A DNA stretch of 64,000 nucleotides from an uncultured Chthonomonadales bacterium (GTDB lineage Bacteria > Armatimonadota > Chthonomonadetes > Chthonomonadales > CAJBBX01): positions 165,000-228,999 of the forward strand of contig CALLMM010000002.1 in assembly GCA_938005745.1 (NCBI GenBank), given 5' to 3'. The notes beneath the pieces are model-generated. The model was not told the origin of the DNA. It worked only from the letters and a program-made list of their open reading frames with translations, and ran no database searches. Shown piece by piece: positions 46,235-54,262 of this stretch (position 1 is the stretch's first letter; each line of letters starts with the position of its first letter). A program made the position numbers and the translations under genes.

Positions 46235-47212
46235 ATGATCGAGATTGCTGAGATGCTGTCGCTGGAGCCGAAGCCCCTGTGGAAGCTGGTTCAACAGGCG
46301 GGGGTGAATCACGCCGTCGTCGGGCTGCCCTACGGCGACTGCGGGGACGAACAGCCCTGGGACTATGCGCCGATGCGCCGGATGAAAGAGCGTTTCAACG
46401 AGGCGGGCTTCGAGGTCGCGGTCATCGAGAGCAGTCCGCCGATGCAGAAGATCCGTCTGGGGCTGCCGGGGCGGGAGGAGGAGATCGAGTACTTCCAGAC
46501 CATGCTGCAGAACATGGGCGCGCTGAATATCCCCGTGGTCTGCTACAACTTCATGGCGGTGATCGGCTGGTCGCGCACCCATAACGCGCTGCCGGGACGC
46601 GCCGGCGCGCTGGTAACCGGCTACGATCATCCGACGATGGAGGCGCAGGGGCTGACCGAGTACGGAGAGGTCCCGGAAGAGCGGCTGTGGGAGAGTCTCG
46701 CCTACTTCCTGGAGCGCGTGCTTCCTGTGGCGGAGGAGGCGGGCGTCCGGCTGGCGATGCATCCCGACGATCCCCCGCTGTCGCCCATTCGCGGCATAGG
46801 ACGCATCATGCGCTCGGTGGAAAACTTCCAGCGGCTTCTGGACATGGCTCCCAGTCCCGCCAACGGCATCACGCTCTGTCAGGGTAACTTCGCGCTGATG
46901 ACCGACGACATGCCCGCCGTGATCCGTCTCTTCGGGCGGCAGGGCAAGATATTCTTCGTGCATATGCGCGATGTGCGCGGCACGCCCGAACACTTCGAGG
47001 AGTGCTTTCACGACGAGGGACCGACCGATCTGCTCGCCTGCTTCCGCGCCTATCAGGAGGTCGGTTTCGAGGGCGTACTGCGCCCCGACCATGTCCCGAC
47101 GCTGGAGGGCGATTCCAACGACACCCCCGGCTACTCCAGCATCGGACGCCTGCTTGCCATCGGCTACCTGAAGGGACTGCGCGAAGCCGTCTACGGACGT
47201 CAGGCGTCATGA
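46235..47212 (+). CDS. uxuA: Mannonate dehydratase
   Basis: 325-aa xylose-isomerase-like TIM barrel that dehydrates D-mannonate to 2-keto-3-deoxygluconate in hexuronate breakdown. Motifs are VVCYNFMAVIGWSRT, RLAMHPDDPPLSPIRG (His), the metal-ligand Cys in NGITLCQGNFA, FVHMRDVRGTP and PDHVPTLEGD. These are the UxuA signature positions, with Asp/His/Cys ligands present. ATG has AAGGAG 5-6 nt upstream. The stop overlaps the next gene as ATGA. It suggests use of glucuronate, or a polymer-derived uronic acid. uxuB, uxaC and kdgK are not in this window, though the Gfo/Idh enzyme might replace one. Confidence 0.93.
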   Translation: MIEIAEMLSLEPKPLWKLVQQAGVNHAVVGLPYGDCGDEQPWDYAPMRRMKERFNEAGFEVAVIESSPPMQKIRLGLPGREEEIEYFQTMLQNMGALNIPVVCYNFMAVIGWSRTHNALPGRAGALVTGYDHPTMEAQGLTEYGEVPEERLWESLAYFLERVLPVAEEAGVRLAMHPDDPPLSPIRGIGRIMRSVENFQRLLDMAPSPANGITLCQGNFALMTDDMPAVIRLFGRQGKIFFVHMRDVRGTPEHFEECFHDEGPTDLLACFRAYQEVGFEGVLRPDHVPTLEGDSNDTPGYSSIGRLLAIGYLKGLREAVYGRQAS

Positions 47213-48024
47213 AGCCCCTTTTAACCGACCTGACCGAATCGCAGCTGAACGACGCCATCGAGTGCAACGTCCGCGACTATCTGCAGACAACCTTGCGCGC
47301 CTTCCCCTCGGGGCAGACGCAGGAGGAGCGGGGATCGCTGCGCTTCCTCACGGGGCTGCCCCATCCGCTCTTCAACGGTCTGTTCAGCGCGGAACTCGCG
47401 CCGGAGAGCGCGGAGGCGCAGATCAGGGCGGTTCAGGAGGAGTTCCGCCGGCGCGGTCTGCCGATGGTCTGGTGGGTCGTCGGGACGACCCGACCGGGCG
47501 ACCTGGGGGCGCGGCTGCAGGCGCACGGATTCCTGAAAAGCTGCGCTCCCAATATGGTTCTGGACCTCTCCGCGGCGGAAGAGACGCCGGAGACCGACGG
47601 TGCGCTGCGCGTCTGCGCCGTCGCCTCCGCGCAGACCTACCGCAACGGCTGGTCGGCGGTGATGGCGGCGGCGTTTCAACTGCCGCCGTTTGTGGAGAAG
47701 GCGGCGGCGGAATCGGGCGAGAGGCTGGACCTCTCCCCGCAGAGCGATATGCGCTGCTTTCTGGGCAGTTATGAGGGGCGGGCAGCCGCCTGCGCCTGCC
47801 TGTTCCTGTCGGCGGGGGTGGCGGGTATCTACAGCGTGGGAACGCTTCCGGAGTTTCGCGGGCGCGGGTTTGGCGCAGCGGTTACCCGCGCCGCCCTCGC
47901 GGAGGCGCGCCGGCGCGGGTATCGGTTCTGCACGCTGCAGTCCTCCCAGAAGGGCTACTCCCTCTACCGCCGCCTGGGTTTTCGCGACTGCGGGCAGATG
48001 TGCCGTTATACCTGGCATCCCTGA
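47209..48024 (+). CDS. GNAT family N-acetyltransferase
   Basis: 271 aa from ATG 47209, overlapping the uxuA stop (ATGA). The C-terminal GNAT domain (about 155-271) shows LFLSAGVAGIYSVGTLPEFR followed by the acetyl-CoA loop RGRGFGAAVTRAAL and GYSLYRRLGFRDCG. The N-terminal half looks like a second, degenerate GNAT-like domain (TLRAFPSGQTQEERGSLRF). This is the two-domain architecture of several uncharacterised GNATs. Substrate unknown. The coupling suggests expression with mannonate dehydratase. Confidence 0.88.
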   Translation: MKPLLTDLTESQLNDAIECNVRDYLQTTLRAFPSGQTQEERGSLRFLTGLPHPLFNGLFSAELAPESAEAQIRAVQEEFRRRGLPMVWWVVGTTRPGDLGARLQAHGFLKSCAPNMVLDLSAAEETPETDGALRVCAVASAQTYRNGWSAVMAAAFQLPPFVEKAAAESGERLDLSPQSDMRCFLGSYEGRAAACACLFLSAGVAGIYSVGTLPEFRGRGFGAAVTRAALAEARRRGYRFCTLQSSQKGYSLYRRLGFRDCGQMCRYTWHP

Positions 48025-48042
48025 CCCGCGCCTCCGGCAGCG

Positions 48043-48762
48043 TTACGGCTCGGTCGCGGCGGCGTTCAGTTTCGCCAGCTCTCGCTGCGCGCGTTCGGCA
48101 TGACGCGATCCCGGCATCTCGCGCACGATCGTCTCGAAAGCGCGCCTTGCCCGATCCCTGTCTCCCAGCCGCGCATAGGCTATCCCGAGTTCCCCGTAGA
48201 TCTCGCCGCGCACATGGGGAGAGACCTTCGGCATCCGCTCAGGACCGATGAAGCGTATCGCCTTCTCCAGGTCTGCCGCAACCGTCTCCCAGAGCGCGCG
48301 CGGCATCTCATTCTCCGGCAGAAACTGCCCGAACAGGAAATAGGTTACGGCGCGCATCACGTAGATATTATGGTTATCGGGGTCTAGCGACACCGCACGG
48401 TCGCAGGTCTCGCGGGAGAGCTGGAGCAGACGACGCGCCTCCTCTCTGTTCCCGCGCAGCCACGCCAGCCCGGAGCGAATCATATAGCCGTTCCCCAGCC
48501 ACACCACCGCGCGCGCATCGTTCGGGTTCCGCTTCACCATCTCCTGGATCTCGGACATCGCCCGTTCAAAACGCGCGATGTCCCCCCGGTAGACCGCAAA
48601 GAACTCGCGCCGATAGCGCGTGATAAAGGGGTCCTCCTCGTAGGTGCCCGGAACCGCCTGCCGGTTATCCTCCGGGCGGGGCCAGACAAACTGCGCCTGC
48701 GACGGCAGCGCGGACACCGTCAGCAGCAGCCAGAGCAGACACCCGCCGATCATCTTTCTCAT
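48043..48762 (-). CDS. Secreted TPR protein
   Basis: 239 aa from ATG 48762, chosen for AAGGAGG 6 nt upstream; the track uses a TTG 15 nt earlier. The signal peptide MRKMIGGCLLWLLLTVSALPSQAQ is clear. The mature part has about four TPR-like repeats (FERAMSEIQEMVKRNPNDARA, ELGIAYARLGDRDRARRAF). It lies 86 nt downstream of the last secretin gene on the same strand. It could be a pilotin-like helper or a pilus-associated periplasmic scaffold, by analogy with TPR proteins such as PilF; this is an inference. Confidence 0.83.
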   Translation of the reverse strand: MRKMIGGCLLWLLLTVSALPSQAQFVWPRPEDNRQAVPGTYEEDPFITRYRREFFAVYRGDIARFERAMSEIQEMVKRNPNDARAVVWLGNGYMIRSGLAWLRGNREEARRLLQLSRETCDRAVSLDPDNHNIYVMRAVTYFLFGQFLPENEMPRALWETVAADLEKAIRFIGPERMPKVSPHVRGEIYGELGIAYARLGDRDRARRAFETIVREMPGSRHAERAQRELAKLNAAATEP

Positions 48763-48848
48763 CTTCGCCTCCTTCAATGCCAGCGGACTCTACGCGCTGG
48801 CAGCCGGCAGCGTTCCGGCAGGGAGGCTCTGCGCCGCGGCGGAGCGGT

Positions 48849-50552
48849 CTACTTTTCGGGCGGCTTCGCAGTCTCCGGCTTCGGCGGCTCCCCCGCAGGC
48901 AGGATTCGCGGCGTTACGAAGATCACCAGCTCCGTGCGCACTGCGTTCTTCACACTGGACTGGAACAGCTTGCCGATCAGCGGGATGTCTCCCAGAATGG
49001 GTATCTTGCGGCGGCTGGACTGCTCCTGATCGAGGGTCAATCCGCCGATCGCGATCGTCTCTCCCGAACGGACACGCACGGTGGTTTCGGCGCGGCGCGT
49101 GGAGAGGACCGGCAGCCCCGTCTGAAGATCTATCTCGGTGATATTGGAGACCTCCGGCGCGATTCGCAGCGTGATCTCGTCGCTGCCTCCCGTCAGCGGC
49201 GTGATCCCCAGCTTCACGCCCACATCCACCGGCTGAATGCGGGTCTGCGTCTGTCCGTACTGATTGAACTGGGTGAGGATAAACCGCTGCGCCCCGATAA
49301 AGATATCGGCGTCGCGCCCGTTGACCGCCGCCATCTGCGGACGGGCGCGCACCCGCGCCTTTCCGGCAAGCTCCAGCGCCTTCAGGTTCGCCTCGAAGTC
49401 GCGCGGCAGCCTCCCGATGGTGTTGTAGGTGATGACTCCCGCCGGACCGTCCACCGCGCTGAACGAGGTGCGCTGTTGATTGGTCCACTTCAGTCCGATA
49501 TCGCGGTCATTGGTATCGGTCAGCTCCACGGCGACGGCTTCGATCAGGATCTGCGGCGAGGGGACATCCATCTTCTGCAGATCGGAGCCGATCTTGGCAA
49601 GCATCTGCGAGGGAGCCGTCGCGACGACCGCATTCTGCTCCAGATTGACCTTCACGTAGGAGAAGAGGAAGTTGGGCAGCAGACCGGAGGAGGTCGTCGC
49701 GCCGGTGTTCTTCATCCGAAACGACTGGGTATTGGAGAGCAGATAGGTCGCCAGGTCGGTCGGCACGCCCTCGCTGATCATGAAGATGCCCCCGATCTCC
49801 GACAGCGCCAGCCCGTAGCCGGAGGCGATGCTGCGCACCGCATCCGCCGGCTCCACCTCGCGCAGACTCAGGCTGATCTTTCGATCCACCGCGTCATCCA
49901 CCGCAATGGAGAGTCCTGTCTTCTGGGCGATCGCCCCCATCAGCTCATGAATATCGGCGCGAACGGCGCGCACCGACAGCAGCTGGTTCTCAAAACGGAC
50001 CTCGGTGGAGGTGTCCGGCGGTCTCTCTTCGGGCTGTCCGGGACGCGCGGCTCCGGCGGTCGGGCGGCGTCCGCTCTCGATGGTGCGATCCGACTCGATG
50101 GTGAAGAGCACGCCCTGCCCGTCCGGAGTGTTGGTGACGGCTCCTTCGGTATCCACAAAGTTGAAGATCGTCAACTGCAGCCCGATTCCGTTCACCGCGT
50201 TCTGCGGCGTGGTCAACTGGATGTGCGATACCGGGTAGCGGTTGACGTTGATGAAGTTCTTGCCGGTTCCGTTGCGCGCGTCGGGGAAGCTCAGGCGCAT
50301 CTGCCGTCCGGTCGTATCGGCGTCGCGATACTGGAGTATCCCGTCCGCCGCGATCCGGATCTGGACGCCGTTGGAGAGCGCGGTGATGTTGACGGCGTTG
50401 ATGGTGGCAAAGGACTGGGGCGGTCCCTGTCGGCGCTCCTCCCGATTGCTGCGCGCCTGCGCCGACAGCGCGACCGGTAGCAGAAGCGGCAGACAGAGGA
50501 GCGTCAGCCTCCGCACCATGCGAGAACAGATCGGACAGTCGTGAGAAGACAT
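48849..50552 (-). CDS. Secretin (PilQ/GspD family) with AMIN-like N-terminus
   Basis: 567-aa outer-membrane channel protein. The order is a signal region (about 13-33), an AMIN-like domain (NGVQIRIAADGILQYRDADT), an STN/N0-like domain (DIHELMGAIAQKTGLSIAVD), N1-type domains, and the secretin core with VRSGETIAIGGL and the signature KIPILGDIPLIGKLFQ. The core is intact. It is the third of three tandem secretin genes, 4 nt after the middle one. It probably forms the pore through which the pilus crosses the outer membrane. The MSSHDCPICSR start is odd, and the ATG ten residues inside may be used. Confidence 0.93.
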   Translation of the reverse strand: MSSHDCPICSRMVRRLTLLCLPLLLPVALSAQARSNREERRQGPPQSFATINAVNITALSNGVQIRIAADGILQYRDADTTGRQMRLSFPDARNGTGKNFINVNRYPVSHIQLTTPQNAVNGIGLQLTIFNFVDTEGAVTNTPDGQGVLFTIESDRTIESGRRPTAGAARPGQPEERPPDTSTEVRFENQLLSVRAVRADIHELMGAIAQKTGLSIAVDDAVDRKISLSLREVEPADAVRSIASGYGLALSEIGGIFMISEGVPTDLATYLLSNTQSFRMKNTGATTSSGLLPNFLFSYVKVNLEQNAVVATAPSQMLAKIGSDLQKMDVPSPQILIEAVAVELTDTNDRDIGLKWTNQQRTSFSAVDGPAGVITYNTIGRLPRDFEANLKALELAGKARVRARPQMAAVNGRDADIFIGAQRFILTQFNQYGQTQTRIQPVDVGVKLGITPLTGGSDEITLRIAPEVSNITEIDLQTGLPVLSTRRAETTVRVRSGETIAIGGLTLDQEQSSRRKIPILGDIPLIGKLFQSSVKNAVRTELVIFVTPRILPAGEPPKPETAKPPEK

Positions 50553-50556
50553 TATT

Positions 50557-52347
50557 TCAAACCTCTTGCGCGGTAACCAGCAGGATGGTTCGGCGCAGGG
50601 CGCGGCTGCCGCGGCGCGCGCCGAAGGGAGTGTCTGGCAGGGCGTTCGCGCCGACGCCCGGACGGCGATGGTCGTCAGAGGAGAGGCTCTCCGTCAGCCC
50701 TGCCAGCAGCGCGGCATGTCCGGGACGCAGGCGTATCACGGAGATCATCTCGCGAATGCCCAGCGTCGGCAGTCCGGTTCCGCGCTCCACAGCATCTACC
50801 GTAGAGAGCCGGGCGGTCAGTTCCAGCGTAATATCCTTCTCCGCACCGACCGTCGGCGAGACATTGAGCGTATAGCCGACGGGCAGCCGCAGCGCCTGAA
50901 CGTTCTGCGACCCGAACCGCGATTGCAGCACCGTGATATAGCGCTGCTGTCCGACAAAGAGAACCCCGCTCTTTCCGGAAGCCACCACCACCGACGGACG
51001 CGCCTGAATCCGGGCGCGTCCGGAGGTCGCCAGCGCGTTCAGGGAGGCGGAGACGCGCTTCTCCTGCCCCTGCTGCAGCAGAACCGACAGCTCCGCCAGA
51101 GGAGAGAAGAGGCGAACCCGTTCGGAGCCGCTCTGATAGATCGTCTCCAGAGCGTACTGGAAGTCGTCGTCGGTGGCGACCTCCCAGACGGAGAGTTCCA
51201 CCCGCACCTGCGCGGGCGGGCGATCCAGTTTTTTCAGGTCTTCCCGCAGACGCGCCGCCAGGGTTGGCAGACCGGAGAAGACAAGCGACCGGTTCTCCCG
51301 ATCGGACTTCAGAGAGGGGAGGAGAAAGTCCGGGAAGAGCAGGCGCGCCTGATCCGGGTCGAGATACCGCAGCGGCAGCCGCTCCGTCACCGAGACAGCT
51401 CCGTTGCGCCCTACCGAAAAGCCGCCCCCCTCCTCCGGCGGGCGGGACAGCACCGTCAAGCCGTAGGCGACTGTCAGCGTACTCAGCAGCTCCTCCAGCG
51501 TGGCGTCGGGAAGCGTCAGCGAGACCGCCAGGCGGTCCACATCGGCGCGTGCGGTCAACGCGACGCCGCTGACTGCGGCGACCTCCGCAAGCAGTTCCGG
51601 CAGAGGCGTGTTCAGCGCGGACACGCGGAAGCGTCCTTCGGAGAGCAGCTGCAGCGACAGGGACTGACGGCGGCTTGCCGGCGGGGAGCGGCGAATGCTG
51701 GCGGCGCGTCCGGAGTCCAGACGGTCGGTGATCACCGTGATGATGATAGAGCGGCGATCCGGACCGATCTCGACGGAGACATCGCGGGGTCCCAGAAATT
51801 CGGCGAAGTTGATCCCCTCTCCGCCTTCGTTCTCCTCCCGCGAATCGCGCACGTTGCGATTGAGAATGAAACGCTGCACGCGAACCGGCACAAAGAAGTG
51901 GAGCAGGACATCCACGCGCGGCTCCTCCATCTCGTTGCCCTCGCTGAAGAAGGGGAACTGCATCTCCTCATTGCCCAGTGTTACCTGCGCGGAGTCGACC
52001 GGATAGGAGCCGATATTGATAAAGGCAGGCAGGCGGGCGCGGGCGCGCAGCAGACGGATACGCAGCGTGGAGGTCTCCTTCGGCTCCACATCGTTCTCCA
52101 CCGGACGGAGCAGATCGAACAGGTCGGTGCCGAAGGTTACGGCTCCGTCGGTCCGGATGGTCACCTGCACGGCGTTGGGGAGCGTCCGCGTCTGGACGCC
52201 GGTAACGTTATAGAAGGAGGCGGCTAACTGAGCCTGCGCCGGGATGCAGAGCAGTCCCGCCAGCAACGTTATGCACAGCCGCGCCCCCGGGCGGAACAGA
52301 GGGAGGACCCCTCTCCAGCGCGCGGCATATGGTCGCAGCGACCACAT
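50557..52347 (-). CDS. Divergent secretin-like protein (middle of the triplet)
   Basis: 596 aa with signal LCITLLAGLLCIPAQAQ, an AMIN-like region (NAVQVTIRTDGAVTFG), an STN-like domain (LLAEVAAVSGVALTARADVD), N-domain and part of a secretin core (RIQARPSVVVASGKSGVLFVGQQRYITV; IRLRPGHAALLAGLTESL). The usual VPxLGDIPxxGxLF segment is replaced by ANALPDTPFGARRGSRAL, so the membrane-spanning lip of the barrel is altered. It starts 1 nt after the stop of the upstream secretin gene. It may contribute to a mixed ring or act as an accessory subunit. Confidence 0.82.
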   Translation of the reverse strand: MWSLRPYAARWRGVLPLFRPGARLCITLLAGLLCIPAQAQLAASFYNVTGVQTRTLPNAVQVTIRTDGAVTFGTDLFDLLRPVENDVEPKETSTLRIRLLRARARLPAFINIGSYPVDSAQVTLGNEEMQFPFFSEGNEMEEPRVDVLLHFFVPVRVQRFILNRNVRDSREENEGGEGINFAEFLGPRDVSVEIGPDRRSIIITVITDRLDSGRAASIRRSPPASRRQSLSLQLLSEGRFRVSALNTPLPELLAEVAAVSGVALTARADVDRLAVSLTLPDATLEELLSTLTVAYGLTVLSRPPEEGGGFSVGRNGAVSVTERLPLRYLDPDQARLLFPDFLLPSLKSDRENRSLVFSGLPTLAARLREDLKKLDRPPAQVRVELSVWEVATDDDFQYALETIYQSGSERVRLFSPLAELSVLLQQGQEKRVSASLNALATSGRARIQARPSVVVASGKSGVLFVGQQRYITVLQSRFGSQNVQALRLPVGYTLNVSPTVGAEKDITLELTARLSTVDAVERGTGLPTLGIREMISVIRLRPGHAALLAGLTESLSSDDHRRPGVGANALPDTPFGARRGSRALRRTILLVTAQEV

Positions 52348-52348
52348 C

Positions 52349-53797
52349 TCAGCGACGCTCCTCCGGCGTCGCGCCGTCCGGCAATTTCTCCGGCGTCTTC
52401 GGGGCTTTGCCTGGGTGCATCTCGGAAGGAAGCTTCGGCGGAGCCGACGGTCTGGACGGGCGCATCCGGTTGAGTTCCGGTTCCAGCAGCCGCCCCTTCA
52501 TATCCTGCTCCTCCTGCTCCGGCAGGTGTCCGGTGTCCGACAGCACGCGCGGGGTGATGAACAGCATCAGTTCGGTGCGGGTACTGCGCACATCTTTCGT
52601 GCGGAAGAGGGATCCGATCAGCGGTATATCGCCCAGCAGCGGCACGCGGGTGCGCACCTCCCGCCGCTCCTCCTGCACCAGCCCCCCGATCACGATGGTC
52701 TGCCCGTGATTGACGCGGACGGTGGTGCGCGCCGTGCGGGTGCTCTTCTCCGGCAGGCGCGTGAGGGGATCAATGGCGGAGAGGGTGGAGACCTCGGCAT
52801 CCACATCCACCAGCACCTGCCCGTCCCCGCCGGTGTAGGGGGTGATCCGCAGGCGCACGCCCGCGTCAATGAAGTTGCGCTGACCACCCATCTGGTTCTC
52901 GATGGGCGTTACGATGTAGCGCTGTCTCCCCACAAAGATCGAGGCGCGCCGCCCGGAGACCGTTGCGATGCGGGGATTGGCGTTGACGCGCGCGCGCCCC
53001 TGCTCCTCCAGCGCCTGAAGCTGCGCGGCGAAGAGATCGGGCAGCGTGGTCACCGCGCGATAGATCAGGTTTCCGGTTGCGGGATCGGCGGAGATGCCGC
53101 CGCCGTTGTTCTGCCAGTTCAGTTTCAGCCCCAGCTCCTCCACGCCGGTCTCGGTCAACTCCACCAGCAGCAGATCCACCATGATCTGCGCGGCGGGAAT
53201 GTCGAACTGGGCGATATCCTGGCGAAACTTGCGCAGCACCTCGGACGGCGCGGAGAGCACCACCGCGTTCTGCTCAAAGTTGACCTTCACGTAGTCCTGC
53301 AGAAAGACCGGGAGAAGGTTGCGGGCGTTGGCGGCGTTGACGTAGCGGGTCGGCACAGAATCGATCTCGGAGAGCAGATAGGACGAGGGCGAGCGCGGAA
53401 TCCCTTCGGAGATCATGATCACGCCCTCGACCTCCGCCGACGAGAGACCGTAGGCGCTGACGATGTCGTGAACGACCTCGCGCGCCGGCTTTCCGGAGAT
53501 ATTCACCGTGATCCGCCGGGAGACAGTGTCGTCCACCACCAGCCGCAGACCGGCTCTGTCCGCCAGCGCAGTGAACAGTTCCGGTGCATCCACGCTGACC
53601 GAGAAGACGCTCAGCGACTCCGCCGTTCCGGTGATGCGATAGGTCCCCTTCGCGGGCAGCACAGGGGCAGCCTTCTCCTGTGGCGCGGGGGCGGAGGCGG
53701 GCGGATTCGCCTCCTGCGCGACGACAGGTGAACGCGGCAGCCCGAATGTCAGAGCGCAGAGGAGACCGATCAGACAGCGTTGGATGGACATGGACAC
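52349..53797 (-). CDS. Secretin (PilQ/GspD family), first of three tandem copies
   Basis: 482 aa. Signal peptide MSMSIQRCLIGLLCALTFG, a short Pro/Ala linker, an STN/N0 domain (PELFTALADRAGLRLVVDD), N1, and a core with VNHGQTIVIGGLVQEERREV and VPLLGDIPLIGSLFRT, followed by TELMLFITPRVL. The C-terminal 60 residues are Pro/Glu/Lys-rich, an unusual tail for a secretin. It has no AMIN domain. GGAGG precedes ATG. It begins the unit that continues with the divergent and the AMIN secretin and the TPR protein. Confidence 0.93.
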   Translation of the reverse strand: MSMSIQRCLIGLLCALTFGLPRSPVVAQEANPPASAPAPQEKAAPVLPAKGTYRITGTAESLSVFSVSVDAPELFTALADRAGLRLVVDDTVSRRITVNISGKPAREVVHDIVSAYGLSSAEVEGVIMISEGIPRSPSSYLLSEIDSVPTRYVNAANARNLLPVFLQDYVKVNFEQNAVVLSAPSEVLRKFRQDIAQFDIPAAQIMVDLLLVELTETGVEELGLKLNWQNNGGGISADPATGNLIYRAVTTLPDLFAAQLQALEEQGRARVNANPRIATVSGRRASIFVGRQRYIVTPIENQMGGQRNFIDAGVRLRITPYTGGDGQVLVDVDAEVSTLSAIDPLTRLPEKSTRTARTTVRVNHGQTIVIGGLVQEERREVRTRVPLLGDIPLIGSLFRTKDVRSTRTELMLFITPRVLSDTGHLPEQEEQDMKGRLLEPELNRMRPSRPSAPPKLPSEMHPGKAPKTPEKLPDGATPEERR

Positions 53798-54014
53798 CTC
53801 CGGGGCGCGGAGCAGGATGGCGCAGTGAGCCGATTCGAGGGTGCAGCGCGCTCAGAGCGAGGAAAACTGCCTCTTTGCAGACGCTCCTAAAGATAGTATA
53901 CCCGCCGGCAGGCGGAAAAGCCTCTTCGCGTTCAGGTATCGCGGCAATTCCACAGATACGTTCCGTTTTTCTGCTGGGGTACAATGAGTTCTGTGAAAGG
54001 TTACGGACGGGCAT

Positions 54015-54065
54015 CGGGGATCGTTTACTATCGCGATGGGCTTCCGTCCATCGCTGTAATCCCCG
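54015..54065. repeat. Imperfect hairpin preceding the palindromic repeat
   Basis: CGGGGAT (54015-54021) pairs with ATCCCCG (54059-54065), and inside them GCGATGG (54033-54039) pairs with CCATCGC (54048-54054) around GCTTCCGT. It lies beside the following palindromic element and may belong to it. Confidence 0.5.
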
Positions 54066-54078
54066 CAGTCGGGGGGTG

Positions 54079-54165
54079 AGATTGCTTCGGTAGGCTGTCG
54101 CCTCCCCTCGCAATGACGCCATGAGACCTCTCACACTGTCATTGCGAGCGATAGCGAAGCAATCT
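54079..54165. repeat. REP/MITE-like palindromic intergenic element
   Basis: AGATTGCTTCG (54079-54089) and CTCGCAATGAC (54107-54117) are the exact reverse complements of CGAAGCAATCT (54155-54165) and GTCATTGCGAG (54138-54148). The GTCATTGCGAG...GAAGCAATCT pattern is one I recall as a widespread palindromic intergenic repeat in unrelated bacteria. Only one copy is seen in this window. Confidence 0.8.
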
Positions 54166-54262
54166 TCCACGTTCCGGGATTGAAACCGACCGGCAGGGAT
54201 TTCGTCGGTCAGAAGAGAATGATGGCAGCAGCGATGTATCGAGAAAAGGAAACGTCCTGCGA

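Larger units (their letters stand above)
53798..54262. other. Intergenic region upstream of the secretin operon and the GCS2 gene
   Basis: 465 nt between divergent genes. It holds a TATACT on the minus strand (near 53896-53901) inside a CCGCC/GGCGG hairpin region that could serve the secretins. It also has a TACAAT on the plus strand at 53980-53985, the imperfect inverted repeat around 54015-54065 and the palindromic element at 54079-54165. No protein-coding gene is convincing; a 32-codon ORF from 53986 is probably chance. Confidence 0.55.

Noticed and set aside
53986-54080. 32-codon ORF after TACAAT
   Set aside because: It runs through the imperfect hairpin into the palindromic element; no clear ribosome binding site and no motif.
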